DNA from: Mnemiopsis leidyi
Taxonomy: Eukaryota; Ctenophora; Tentaculata; Lobata; Bolinopsidae
Reading direction: 5' to 3'
Assembly: GCA_000226015.1 (NCBI GenBank)
Contig: JH153140.1
Location: 100,070-127,140, forward strand
Length of the DNA stretch: 27,071 nucleotides
This document shows, piece after piece, positions 9,293 through 20,601 of this stretch. The stretch's first letter is position 1. Every line of letters starts with the position of its first letter. The position numbers were made by a program, and so were the translations under genes. Below the pieces are notes generated by a model. It searched no databases, was not told the DNA's origin, and was given only the letters and a program-made list of their open reading frames with translations.

Positions 9293-11765
9293 TTTAGAAA
9301 CATCAGCTGACATCAACTACCTCAAATACAGATTTTGTATGTCTAGGGTGTGTATGTTCAGCCGAGAGAGACTTTTCGGATGTACTATGTACAGTGTTGA
9401 TGGATAACCTCTAACGAGGAGGAACCTACAATAAAAGACTCGGAAATCATAATGAATATAGATTTTGTGATCTTATTCTTGCTCATAGCTGACGTCTGGG
9501 TGGCATTGAGGTTGCCGCGCCGCCGCTCGCCCTGCTCACTATAAGAGACCGTGCCATCTTGACTTGGGGTACTGGTTAACTTGATATTATACATGCTGGA
9601 CATTAAATGTGCTTTCGTTGTTGTAATATTCATAATCCCTCAGCTGCATGGTATAATTTATCATTTAATCAGATTAAACGTCTATTGTATAAGAGAGGTG
9701 CCGCTGCTGTTTTACTGCCTAAACGATGGTTTAAAGTTCCCGATGTGAGTCTCAGGCTCGCGGTTTAAGGATCTTGCTTTCCGTAAATCCTATTCTTGAT
9801 CCTCAAATCTCACCTCAAATCTCGCCACAAGCCTGGGTGTCGTATATCAGACATCCCCTCTTAGCCCCGAGCATTTCTTTACTTGACCTGGCACTCAATG
9901 AGCCTGTTACATTTCTGTGTCTATCTCCATTAGCAATGGCAATACTAGTTCTGCCATCGCTACTCATACACATGCACAGAGGCATATTTCAATTTCATTC
10001 ACAGAAATTTTCAAATACTACTTGCTCTTCCTTCCAGCCACATTGTCACACTGTCCTTCAATAATCTATTTCCAGCACGGTTTCAATTTGTCGACTCCTC
10101 AATACCTCACTGTCTACCGATTTCTCAGAAGTCAATACTCTTGATATCGGGCGTGGTTGCTATTGTTCAAATATACAACTGGCGTGATGAAGACACAATA
10201 TATCTCAAATTATCTGCACTCTTGGAAGTCCTGGAGACACAATGTACCCAAAATTAGCTGCACTTCTTCATGGAACCTAGTATTTGTCGCTTGACTTCCT
10301 TCTTAGCGTCATTCCTTTAAATTGTATTCAGGCGTTTTGAGTCTTTTTATGTAGCTGGTGCTGGTTATCGTCATTTTCTTCAACAGTCCATACTGGCTAA
10401 AGATGGGAAATTTCAAACTTCAATTCGTGCGATCCATGGGATTTAAACAACAAGTACTGTGATTCATAAAGCTACATAAAATGACATTACATATGTATCA
10501 TAATTATTGTAAACCTACATATATTATCTCCTATGTGTATAAAAACCGCAATGCACTATCTTTACCTTTCAAATAACTCTTAGTCCAGCAATGCCATTCA
10601 ATATCCCTTGTCATCATTGCTCCGGCAGAATAATAGTTAGCATTGCCACAACGTCAAATAGTGTTAATGACATGTTTTGACAGCTTCTCAATCGGGCTAA
10701 AATGCCAATCGCCACGTTTACTTATTAATCATTTATGTTAACACTACTTGAAAGCTCTGTCACTATATCATTATCTTGTAGTATAATCATGATAATGTGT
10801 GTTTAATAAGTTAATAATCGATATGAATATACATAAATAGCACGTGACGATTTGTAACATAATTGAAGTTATGTAACGTTTCCCGTTTCCGCTAATCCTT
10901 GTCATAACAAATGATCTGACACCCAGTAGTTACCCCCTGCATGGCTAACATATGATACCGTGTATTTGTATAATATGGCTAACATATGATAACGTGTATT
11001 TGTATAATGGGCACCCCTGGAAGGTGCAGTAACTCAAACATACCCATGTACAGCAACAAAGCATCTCACTACTAAGGAGTTGGTCCTCACTAAAATTGGT
11101 TGCAGTAACTTAGTAATTTCTGCAGTTCTTGTTTTTGCCCCAAGACTGTGAACCTGTCTCTATTGTCGAGGGTAAAAGTCGTGGGTGTTGATGGTCGGAG
11201 AAAGCTTGTATTGTTGAATGTCACGTGTGCATTACGGTAGCGCACGTGAGGCGATGAAAGGGATAACTTGGCAACCAGGAATTTCAATAATGCTAATGCC
11301 GTCTACTAAATTGTCGTTGGATTATTAAAGTTGCCCGTGAATCCGAGTAAATAATTCGAGTAAACTATTCAAAATTATATCCGCATCCCTTTGCAGCAGG
11401 CAAGATTGTTTGAATATACTACCCTTAATGCCTAAGTCAATAGGCGCCGAGTTCAAATAATTGAAATTTCGTCTTTCCATCAACTTCAAATTTTCCATAA
11501 AACTTTGGATATTTGACCAAAAGAGCTCCCCTTGTAGATTTATAAGATTTACAAATTATTAAATCTTTACTACATTTCATAGTGTTAGATTCGAATCAAA
11601 TTAAATAAAATAGAAATCTGAATAAGTGAATTGATCGCACTTTGTCAAGAAAGTATGTCCTATAGTGATATTAGTAAACTGTATGGTACTTTCAAGATCT
11701 CATGTTAAACACATTGACATAGCACCTGAGCGATCTGCACCTTTTGGACTAATACTGATTGTTGT
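9293..11765. other. Non-coding region with no convincing gene
   Basis: AT-rich sequence. ORFs at 9385-9633 (minus), 9774-10064 and 9917-10144 (plus) and 11090-11287 (minus) have no recognisable domains. A 34-bp tandem duplication lies at 10941-11008. ACATGTGAC is repeated just upstream (9113-9145), giving CANNTG (E-box-like) sites whose meaning is unknown. Confidence 0.5.
10941..11008. repeat. 34-bp tandem duplication
   Basis: Two copies (10941-10974 and 10975-11008) starting ATGGCTAACATATGATA differ at one base (accgtg versus aacgtg). Confidence 0.95.
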
Positions 11766-12131
11766 TACCTGGTTACCTGGTTAGTGGTTACCTGGCTACC
11801 TGGTTACCTGGTTACCTCGTTACCTCGTTACCTGGTTACCTGGTTACCTGGTTACCTCGTTACCTGGTTACCTGGTTACCTGGTTACCTGGTTACCTGAT
11901 TACCTAGTTACATGGTTACCTGATTACCTCGTTACCTGGTTACCTGGTTACCTGGTTACCTCGTTACCTGGTTACCTGGTTACATGGTTACCTGATTACC
12001 TCGTTACCTGGTTACCTCGTTACCTCGTTACCTGGTTACCTCGTTACCTGGTTACCTGATTACCTAGTTACCTGGTTACATGGTTACCTGATTACCTCGT
12101 TACCTGGTTACCTGGTTACCTGGTTACCTGG
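11766..12131. repeat. 8-bp satellite of GGTTACCT units, about 45 copies
   Basis: The consensus unit is GGTTACCT. Common variants are CGTTACCT, GATTACCT, AGTTACCT and GGTTACAT. Variants recur in the same order at about 11896-11960 and 12056-12124 (GA, AG, a CAT variant, GA, CG, then GG units), so larger blocks have been copied. Each unit is an odd palindrome (GGT-T-ACC), so single strands can pair with themselves. The array is open in a plus frame (11784-12059) only because eight bases times three gives a stop-free 24-bp period; it is not a gene. Confidence 0.98.
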
Positions 12132-12425
12132 ACCTCGTTATCGGTAGTAGGATAGATTTCTGATAGAACTGTTAACTACAACTCTGTGACACTGCAGATT
12201 GAATGATATGAACTGTATTGTATCGAGAGTCGCTCCTTATTATTATTATTGCTGTACAGCTGTGTTGACGGGGTGGTGCTGATATGGCTGAGATTGTGAT
12301 ATAACTAATAATGGTACTGGTGTATCATATTGTTATTCTGGGTTGTGATTCCAAAAGATTGTTTTCTTTAATTTGCATAAAATATATTCGTTAAGATGAT
12401 AGGTAGGTGTCATATTTTTTCCCGT

Positions 12426-12464
12426 ATCTTGCCATTTGGGCCCGAAGGGCCCAAATGGCAAGAT
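12426..12464. repeat. Perfect 18-bp stem, 3-nt loop hairpin
   Basis: The left arm ATCTTGCCATTTGGGCCC (12426-12443) is perfectly complementary to the right arm (12447-12464) around a GAA loop. There are no mismatches, so it is young or kept by selection. The ORF running through it (12436-12651) starts in the loop region and shows no domain. Confidence 0.97.
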
Positions 12465-12476
12465 TGTTTTGATACG

Positions 12477-12496
12477 TTTTGTGCACGTGCACAAAA
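12477..12496. repeat. Perfect 20-bp palindrome with CACGTG core
   Basis: TTTTGTGCACGTGCACAAAA equals its reverse complement. The centre is a canonical CACGTG E-box, bound by bHLH proteins in animals. It lies 12 bp after the 18-bp hairpin. Confidence 0.95.
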
Positions 12497-12731
12497 AGTA
12501 CAAAACAAGGGTTGGCGATCGACAGCGTAAATCGGGGTATTTTAAAATATTAGCTCAAAAAGTGTCCGTCCATCCGTACGTGTGCGCGCACGTCCGCGCA
12601 CGCTCCTTTATCAAACGAAATTATGTATACAAATACGATTATAGGTTTTAACTGCCTTATGCCTTGCAACAACTGCAACAAGATGTACGATCAAAGAACA
12701 ACAAGTAAAAGTAAAGTCGATCAAAATTCTT

Positions 12732-12747
12732 TTAAACTTAAGTTTAA
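12732..12747. repeat. Perfect 16-bp palindrome
   Basis: TTAAACTTAAGTTTAA equals its reverse complement. It is the third perfect palindrome in about 320 bp. Confidence 0.95.
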
Positions 12748-15700
12748 TTGACTTTTGTCGAATGACAGATTAAGAAATGAATGTAACACGAACAAAAGCT
12801 CCGAACAAATCTTTTGAACGACTAATTCATGAAACGCCAAAAGCATAAAAACAACGCAGTATGAATAAATTATGAAGGCAGCACATACAATACAATAATG
12901 ACGACGTCATGCAGAGTTAAGATATTTGAAACAAACTATACAAAGACAGAACGCGCAATTGTGTTCAAACTTTGCGCGTGCAAATTTTCAACATGGCTGC
13001 ATCAAACGGCTGCATTAACTCGCGCGTCTGCATTTACACGTGCCGATGCAGAACAATAATAACTAACCGAAGTTATGTCTGGTAAGAGGTTGTCTTTTTT
13101 CATTCCTCATTTCGCAAAGTTTAATGACAATAAGCGACGGCATGATACGGGAAATTCAGCGGTCGCCTGACACAAAGCGGCCGCAATTCTTGTTAGTGTG
13201 ATGGTTGATTGGGGCAATTGCTGTATTGTGTATTCGATCATAGGGTTGGATTCTGGTTTAGATCATAAAATTGACAAGTCAACTGAAGATTAAGGATTTT
13301 AAAACTCGTGAATTTTATGGTCTCTTTGATCTCTTGTAGCGATTTTTACTTAATCCTAAACTGCGACACGACCGCTATTTGATTCAGAAATTCCATAACA
13401 CACTCAATATTTCTGGTAATAAATTATGTATTGGCTGTTGCTGTGCATAAATTCTGTAGAACAAACGATCCAAGGCCCTGTTAACTGTTCCACACTGTAC
13501 AATGGAATTACTGTACTGCTAGTTCTGGTAAACTGCTGCGTGTTTTACGGGAAGTTGTCGACAGAACGTCGATATTTGGTGTAATTTTGTCATTGGAATT
13601 CCTCTCCTCGAATTTTACCAAGTATTTATCCATATTTCTCGTATTTATGTCTATCGAATTGCGGTGCCAACTTTAAAATCTCATCTACATGGACCTCATT
13701 GTGGTGTGTACGTTTGTAAATAAGTTTGTAAATACGCGGCCTTCTCTCCTTGTCTTAGCTCACAATCTACCTGCACCACATCCAACCGACTTCACGCCAC
13801 ACAACCCCACACAGCAGATCAAATGAGAAGATGAGCTGGAGTGAGTGTGTCATGTAAATGAGAAAGTGGTGCAACATAAGGATTGTGTGCCCCTAAATAC
13901 CAGCCCCATTGTACAGTCTTACTGTTCGCCTTGTCGCGGTTGTCAGACAAAGATTTAGAGGTGAGACTATTGTGTTTACTTTCCCGCCCTGGTGCCTCGT
14001 CTCTTAGTCCGCCCTAATGACAATCACCAGAGCTCTGACGATGTTTTCCAGGCCAGTCACGAAGTTTCAACCGTGTTTACAGCTCGTGTGTACAGTAGTG
14101 AGCTGCACTACAATTTCAAGTGCAATATATCAAGTAGTTCAAGTTGTCGTTGTTATTAAGCTGACCAACTCCGGTGGCTCATTAGTTTTGCCGTCACTTC
14201 ATGCACTAACTCACTACGTGGGTGTGCTAACTTCTTGAGTCTAGGTGGATATTTGTAATACTTGCAAAGCCAGGCATGTCATCGGAGGAATTCCAGAAAT
14301 GTTCATGTCTACGCTCCAGTTCCTCCTCACTTCATCTGTCAACAGCTATTCCAGCCGACCTGGATTTTCTTGATAATAGGGAGCTTGATGGACTGTATTG
14401 GTGGGGAGGTACCGCAAGTTTGTTTTAAGTTTCAGTGCGTTACTTGATAATCATTGGTCGTACCACCACCTGCAGGCTTTTCATTGGCCAATTGCTGTCA
14501 CATTTCAAAGCAAAATACGCGACACCTTCCCACCACCAGGCACCGATGCCGTCCTCATTATTTTCAAGTTGTTTGAATGTTTTACAAGTTACGGACGTAA
14601 GTTCGGAACAGACACGGAACAGACAGACACAAACTCGCTTTTCTCCTCCCCACTTTTTTTGTATCACGTCAACAGCCAGCTGGTTGTCTAGGCGACAATG
14701 TTCCTCACAACCGGACAAATCGTTTTACAGCAATTACACGATAAAGTATAGAAATATCTACATTGTTTGGCCTGTTTGTTCGGTTTACGAGCTGTCATCA
14801 CGCGAGCTATCCGCAAAAAGCAGCGGTTTATCTACCCCACACACGCAAACACTCAAATAGAACCTTCCCGAACCTCATCCCTGCTTTGTGTACCGTGAAG
14901 GTAGGCTGAAATCTAACAGTACTATGCGATGTGCTCCTCAATTTGCAATGGAGAGGGGTGGTGGTCGTTAGCTTTCCATGAAGAAGTGTGGTCAGTGGTT
15001 TGATCATGATATCCTCGCTCTCTCTCCCCTGCCTGCTTTGTTTGATTGTCCGGGGTTTTCATCCTCTAATTATTTCTCCCGCTCTTGTCCGTATCATGGG
15101 AATTGGGCGGGTCTTCGTACATCTCCATAATTCTCATGACCCGTCCTATCTTAGCTTTATCGTATCCTGAAGTCCTGATTACATAAGCTCTTGTTGATGT
15201 TTGTAATTAGAGGGAGTATGCCGACTTATATTTTAAGATTTTCCTGGCCATTTTTGTTTAAGATTCACTAATCATCGCCCCGGAAAATAACTGTGTTTTA
15301 GATTTGGAGAGGGTAGACAGTAGACTTTTCTGACAACCCTATATTAACCAATGAGACCCTCCATTGGTCTAAGATGGAATGCCTTTTTACTTAAAGCTCA
15401 TCCCGGTAATAGTGTTATCAGTGTTTTATGTTTTCGTAATTTTAACTTTATCGCCGATTAGTTGATCGTCAATATTATGTAGTTTATATATCCTGTTATT
15501 ATCCTGGCTTATTCCGAAATTTCTGTGTCTCCAAACTAAATGGTCAGTGGCTTCATAGATAGTAAACTAAATTGTCCTGGGCAATTAACTGAAGTGTTTT
15601 TAAAGTGGTCACTAATTGGCATCACGAGGTTTTGCTCTTTGCCATTTACAACAACTCGTGATATAACAGCATATCTTTCATGCTTTCAGAGGTTTAAAGG

Positions 15701-16123
15701 TTTCCCCAGGAACATGGTATTACAAATTTCACGAGTCATGCAGCGAATTCTCGGACATGGAGAATTCAGTATTCAAGCGTGACAAATGCCTCAATAGCCA
15801 TGTACGCTTATTTTTGCGATCAGTCAACTATTGATGCTAAAATGGCGTTTAGCTCTATCTTAGATCGTAAAAACGTTTATTCTTTGACCAAGTAGCAAAC
15901 CTCAAAATTCTTTTGAGGGTTTTAAAGGATCGTTAAGGATCATTTTCCTGTTTCACCTATAAGTAGCCTATTGTTATAGCGACCAGATAAGATATTATAT
16001 CTGTGTGGCTCGATCCTAGATTGTGTGGATCACCACGTTCTCCCCGAGTCACGATGGAGATTGTTGATGATTCACGTGCATAATATATTATCACCATATT
16101 GTTATCGTCAGGCTATATTATTC

Positions 16124-16239
16124 ACGGCGAGACCAGTGATTGGCCAAACAAGGCGGTCGTCTGTGAAGATACTGTCGACTATTTATCAGTACTAATAATT
16201 TAGCACTATATATCTGATGAATCACTGGTGCGTCGCCGT
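16124..16239. repeat. 116-bp element with imperfect terminal inverted repeats
   Basis: ACGGCGA (16124-16130) pairs with TCGCCGT (16233-16239), and CCAGTGATT (16133-16141) pairs with AATCACTGG (16220-16228), with a short unpaired bulge between the two stems. No clear target duplication flanks it, so it could be an old MITE or a foldback element. Confidence 0.65.
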
Positions 16240-17048
16240 ATTTTTATCGCTACCAAGATCGATAATACCAAACTACTACGCATCTCCCATGGCACTCTTT
16301 ACACTATTTATTGATCGTAATCGTATGATTCGATAATTACGATCAATTTTCTCAGCCCGGATCGTGATATGTAATTTTACATTCTATATTCCTTTCATCC
16401 CGACCTCAGTGCTAAGTGCAGCGTTGTAATATTTGTATGTCACTATCGTCGTCTATTTCTGAATTACCAGATTAATTCGCACTTACTTGTACTATATAAA
16501 TGCTGTTGTTACCATATAGCCGGATATAAGCAGGGTAATTTACTGTATTTTAATGCCAGCGATTTACTTATTTTGAGCTGGGATTCAGTGGTTTAATGCT
16601 AAGTGAGCTCCAGCCAGGCGAGTATTGGCAGATAAGTCGGCTCAGACTGCCAGCTTGACTGCAGTGGTCTTGTGTTGGATGGTCCTGCGTGGCAATTATT
16701 CACTTATCTAATTTTCTCATAGGTACTCCAGGCAGTTAATAATTCATTTTTCAAACAGACTTTGGCTTCTTGATTTATACGTGAATTAGCTAAGATAGAC
16801 ACTTGATAGACTATCGAACTATTTTAAATCTCTAATGTGCCTACATCTATTCACATTTAGCGTCTACCTATTCAAGTATTAAGCAGGGCTCGTGTTTTCG
16901 TCTATTCTTCTCAAGAAAATTTTGATTTTTATCTATTGACTTTTAAAACCCTGTAGAACGCAATCAATGCTAAAAACGGATCCCACCAACTTCCCTTAAT
17001 GTCCTAGAAATAACAACTACTTACAGCTACTAAAATCACCTCCTACCC
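16240..17048 (+). promoter_or_regulatory. 5' flank of the class C receptor gene
   Basis: No exon was found upstream of the ATG at 17049. A TATATAAA sits at 16493-16500, about 550 bp from the ATG, so it could be the core promoter only if the 5' UTR is long or contains an intron. A hairpin with an 11-bp perfect stem (TTGATCGTAAT 16311-16321 with 16336-16346) lies further up. Assignment as the promoter rests on position. Confidence 0.3.
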
Positions 17049-19874
17049 ATGCTCCTCCTCCTCTTCCTCCTCCAGTGCGCCTCCTCCACACTACTATTCT
17101 TCGTCCCAGAAGGTCCTGACTCTACTGAAGTCCGTTCCACCATCAGACACGGTATCAGACACATGAGCAGAGGACTCTGGTACGACCTGGATCACAAAAT
17201 AGTAAATGTTCGTCAGGAGAACCTGGTGAGGACCCTTGTTGGGTACGTTGAGAAGGGGGTAACCGCCATGTTAGGGGTCTTTACTGACCAGCAGATCGAG
17301 AACATTACCGCTATCGTGGACGCTTTCGAGGTGCCCACCTTCGTGCTGAACCAGGTGACGAGGAAGCCGAGCTCCCCCAACATCTTCCTCACCACTCCGA
17401 GCGTGGAATCAGAGATGCAGACCCTCGACAAGGTGCTGGACTTCTACCAGTGGCAGGAGGTCAGCTACTACGTTCAAGCCAACACTTCCGTCACCGAAAT
17501 ATTCCAAGGTCGTGGACCCTGTTGGGACAAGCTGGTGCTGGGTCCCTCCCAGATCTCGAAGCAGACTTGTCGGAACTTCTCCGTTGTAATCCTGGTCGGA
17601 TACTCTGGGTTTCAGGGTAAATTTCTGGACCATTACACCCAGTCTGGGTGCAGGAATATGGTGGTGATGCAGTATTTCCTAGAGGAACAACCATCAGAGT
17701 TCATCACCTCCGTCAGTAACAGATCAGATATCGGAGATCTTATCATGCTCTTTCCAAAGAGCTATCCCATGATAAATACTGGATCTAGCCCAAAAAAGAG
17801 CAGCAAGTATTCCTGTCTACTACCGAGGTAATACCTTTAATCCCTTTTTATTATTTCTATCACGTTATTGAGCTTAAATTAAAAATTCTAAAGTTATTGA
17901 TTGAACTGCAAACATCTCATACTAACATAACCATTGATCAAATAGTCTGAATTTCCACCCTCTTTCATGACACTGCTCCCCCTCAGTTGTATGCAGTATA
18001 AGGTAAACAACCAATACCGACAAAGCGAATCTGTACGACTCCTCCTAGACAGTCTAAAGCTCATAGAGATCCTGCTACGTCAGCGTGGCGGCCTCCTCTC
18101 ATCTCACATCCGTGACGTCACCTTCAGATCGATCACCGGGGAGCAGACAGAACTCCTGGACAACGGCTTCTCCTACAACAGGATGAATATCTTCAAATCG
18201 GGCACCACCCCGGGAGTCGAGCTGCTGGGCTGGGCTGATGAGAGGGGCCTGCAGATCCTACCCACCACCTGGAAATCCTCGGGTAGGACAAAGCCTTTAC
18301 GATCATCGGGACTGTGTTCCAACAACGTTTCCACATCAACAGCTCCTGCTGATCCAGTGGAGAAGGTTCTGAGCAGACAGTTTGATCTGAAGGGCCCGAC
18401 TAAGATCGTGACGATAATCCTGATTTTGATTATGTTGGTGGCCGTTCTGGCGCTTTATGTCAGCAGGAGATCGTACCAAGCTCGGGTACCTGTAGGGTTT
18501 ATGTTCCCCTACATGCTAGCCTGTTTGTCCATAGCAATGACGTCATGTTTTGTGATAGACGAGTATAATTCCTCGAGATGTCTCATGGTTGTGCTGAGAG
18601 ACACCTTCGAGTATATCTTCTACGCTCTTATCCTGTATCAGCTGCTCTCATACGAGTCAGAAAGAAGAATAGCCCACATAACTTTTGCAGGAATTCTTTT
18701 GTTAGTGAAGTTCCTTGTTACCATCCAGACAATCATAAATCAAAACTCGTTAGATTTTTGCTTGGCCGTAAACTTTTCTCAGGCTGGAAGTCATCTAATT
18801 TTCGCGCTTATGCCGTTAAGCATTCTTCTGGTTGTACTGAAACACTTTGCAGACGTTTCATGTGTGAGGTGGATTCTGATGGTTCAATTTGGTGTTCTGA
18901 TATCAGAGTTCGTCCTACACTTTTCCAGCATTCCCCTACCTTGCAAAGTTGCTGTCTACTCGATCAGAGTGTTTTCAGCTGTCCTAGGGTACATTTTCAG
19001 TGGCAGAGAGAAATCACCCGATGGGTCCAAGACTGAAGTCTCCGAGGACTTGGAAAAAGGGAAGAATATGGACAATACTCGGCACTGTAAGGAATCTGAC
19101 GGCGATCAACTCCTCGCAAACGAGCACACATCCTGTCGGCACTGTGACGAAGCTATCTCCATCCAGGACGTAACTTCTCAAGCTAATGGCGGGGTAGCAT
19201 GTAGCTTTGTAGAGTCCCCCTCCATGTGCTGGGACGATGAGATGGACCACAATCCCACTACAGAGGAGTCAACCTCCGATGTTGATATTCGGGAGGAGGC
19301 TGAAATTCGGCCTGACCGCAGGAGAATAGCTCCAGGAAGTTTTCCTGAGCGCGTCAAGTTCAGTCCAGCTATGGCTCGAGATAGAGAGCCTAGTGAAGTT
19401 TCCGCCAGATCAGAAACTAACGCGGAGAGAGAAGACATTACCTCCGAGGAAGAAGCCGATCCCGATAGGTTAGGATCCTCTGCTCTACCTTCGATAGTGG
19501 AGCCGAGACAATCATCGCAGTATGATTGGAGCAAGCCGCAGGAATTTGACGAGAAGGAGATCACCTGTTACCAAGGATCTTATGAGGTGAAATGTTACAC
19601 CACTGGTCCTCTATCCGGTATATCCGAGGAGGACGAATCTGATGAAGTTGAGGATGAAGAGGAGGAAACTCAGATTCAGGTTGGATTTAGGAGTTTGGTG
19701 AACGGGGATCAGAGTGAGCACACTAACGGCGAGTCTGGGTTTTACTCCAGTAACAGCAACAGCACTGAGCCGGAATACGTTAACTTGGTAAATGGTCAGA
19801 GCATTTTGGACGAGATAGTACTTATAAAAGCCAGCTCTGGTGTAAAGAGGGATTACAATTGTCCGACTGATTGA
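17049..19874 (+). CDS. Class C GPCR-like receptor (GABA-B/glutamate-receptor-type ectodomain plus 7TM), two exons
   Basis: Exons are 17049-17827 and 17987-19874. The 159-nt intron has a GAG|GTAATA donor and a pyrimidine-rich CCCCCTCAG acceptor. The exon 1 frame hits a stop at once in the intron (17829-17831), and joining AG+T restores one 888-residue frame. Residues 1-13 are a signal peptide (LLLLFLLQCASS). An ANF-receptor/periplasmic-binding-like ectodomain runs to about 370: FTDQQIENITAIVDAFEVPT early, FYQWQEVSYYV mid-domain, then VTFRSITGEQT and LLGWADERGLQI near its end (family: f.GlTG...iG.W....gl). Seven hydrophobic segments follow at about 400-418, 429-450, 460-480, 489-510, 524-546, 552-573 and 580-598. 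Cys458 at the start of TM3 and Cys518 in the second extracellular loop fit the conserved class C disulphide. There is no cysteine-rich domain between ectodomain and TM1, which is GABA-B-like. The tail (599-888) is long and acidic (around ISEEDESDEVEDEEEE). It is probably a plasma-membrane receptor; ligand unknown. Confidence 0.85.
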
Positions 19875-20339
19875 ATTCCGTGGAGGTATGGATATTATGG
19901 ATTAAAAGATGATTTTCGTAAGGAAGGTTGACTATTTAAAATTGTTTTATTCGAATATGGCAGAAATCAAGCAAAATCATTTGTTTAAATACAGTTGTTA
20001 AATAATATGATCCTCGCCTTTTGACGTAAACTATTCTGTTATATATTTCATCATTGTTGTTTGCTGCCAAATTTTCTATTTAAATTGTTTCAAGTTCATG
20101 CCTGCTTTTGATCTTCATGCTATCTTAAAAATTTGAGGTTTTCATCTCAATAAAATCAAATGAAAATGTTCATCAATCAAAATTGTCAATAATAAAAAAT
20201 TAGTGCGTTAAAATTAAATAAAAGTTATAAACATATTATCGAATAAACAGTAATATAAAAAAATAAATGTTATTGATTTGACTGTTGTCGATTTAAAATA
20301 AGTATCAAAAAATTTCAAAAAAGTCCTATAAATCCTAAA
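19875..20339 (+). other. 3' UTR and AT-rich downstream flank of the receptor gene
   Basis: AT-rich sequence after the TGA at 19872-19874. Nothing coding is seen; several AATAAA-like motifs follow the first one at 20149. Confidence 0.5.
20149..20154 (+). promoter_or_regulatory. Polyadenylation signal AATAAA for the receptor gene
   Basis: First AATAAA downstream of the stop codon, about 275 nt after it. Further copies lie within the next 120 nt, so the exact cleavage site is uncertain. Confidence 0.5.
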
Positions 20340-20460
20340 ATTTTTTGATGACATCATCATTGGCTAAACCACCCTCCCCCCCCCCCCCCCTCGTCATCAA
20401 TCATCATCATTTGGAAACGGCCTCCCCCCCTAGGTGATGACGTCATTTGTGAACGACCCC
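20340..20460. repeat. Poly-C tract with flanking TGATGAC motifs
   Basis: A run of 15 C (20376-20390) and a second C run (about 20424-20430) lie between TGATGACATCATCA and TGATGACGTCATTTG. The latter holds the 10-bp palindrome ATGACGTCAT, a CRE-like site. The layout resembles the end of a dispersed element, but no family is identified. The minus strand is G-rich and could form a quadruplex. Confidence 0.5.
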
Positions 20461-20601
20461 TAATCAGTAGAATCATCGATGTTGCCCTCTATTACTCACA
20501 ATGTCCTGTCGCTGATCAAAGAATCGAATCTTGAAACTAAGACCCAAACACTTAAATATAATCTCCTGTTCAAAATGAACAGTAGCTGTACAGAAGACCG
20601 T

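Larger units (their letters stand above)
12132..16123. other. Long non-coding region between satellite and class C receptor
   Basis: Contains a palindrome cluster at 12426-12747 and a CpG-richer stretch to about 13050. From 14000 to 14860 the sequence is more GC-balanced and open in several frames on both strands, but no domain is recognisable. An inverted CCAAT palindrome (ATTGGCCAAT, 14483-14492) lies there and could mark a promoter. No exon could be supported. Confidence 0.45.

Noticed and set aside
9385..10144. ORFs at 9385-9633 (minus) and 9774-10144 (plus)
   Set aside because: Some stretches look protein-like but no domain, splice partner or polyadenylation signal supports them.
11784..12059. 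91-residue ORF of VTWLPGYL repeats
   Set aside because: Pure translation of the 8-bp satellite.
11766..12131. CRISPR-like or telomere-like repeat array
   Set aside because: No spacers of constant length, so not CRISPR; the 8-bp GGTTACCT unit is not a known telomere motif and it lies internally.
14017..14860. Cluster of ORFs on both strands
   Set aside because: Open in several frames at once because of GC-balanced composition; no domain, splice-consistent structure or codon bias picks one out.
18578..19564. Alternative-frame ORFs inside the receptor gene (plus 18578-19036; minus 19014-19250 and 19178-19564)
   Set aside because: Shadows of the receptor exon; they lack any domain, whereas the main frame carries all motifs.
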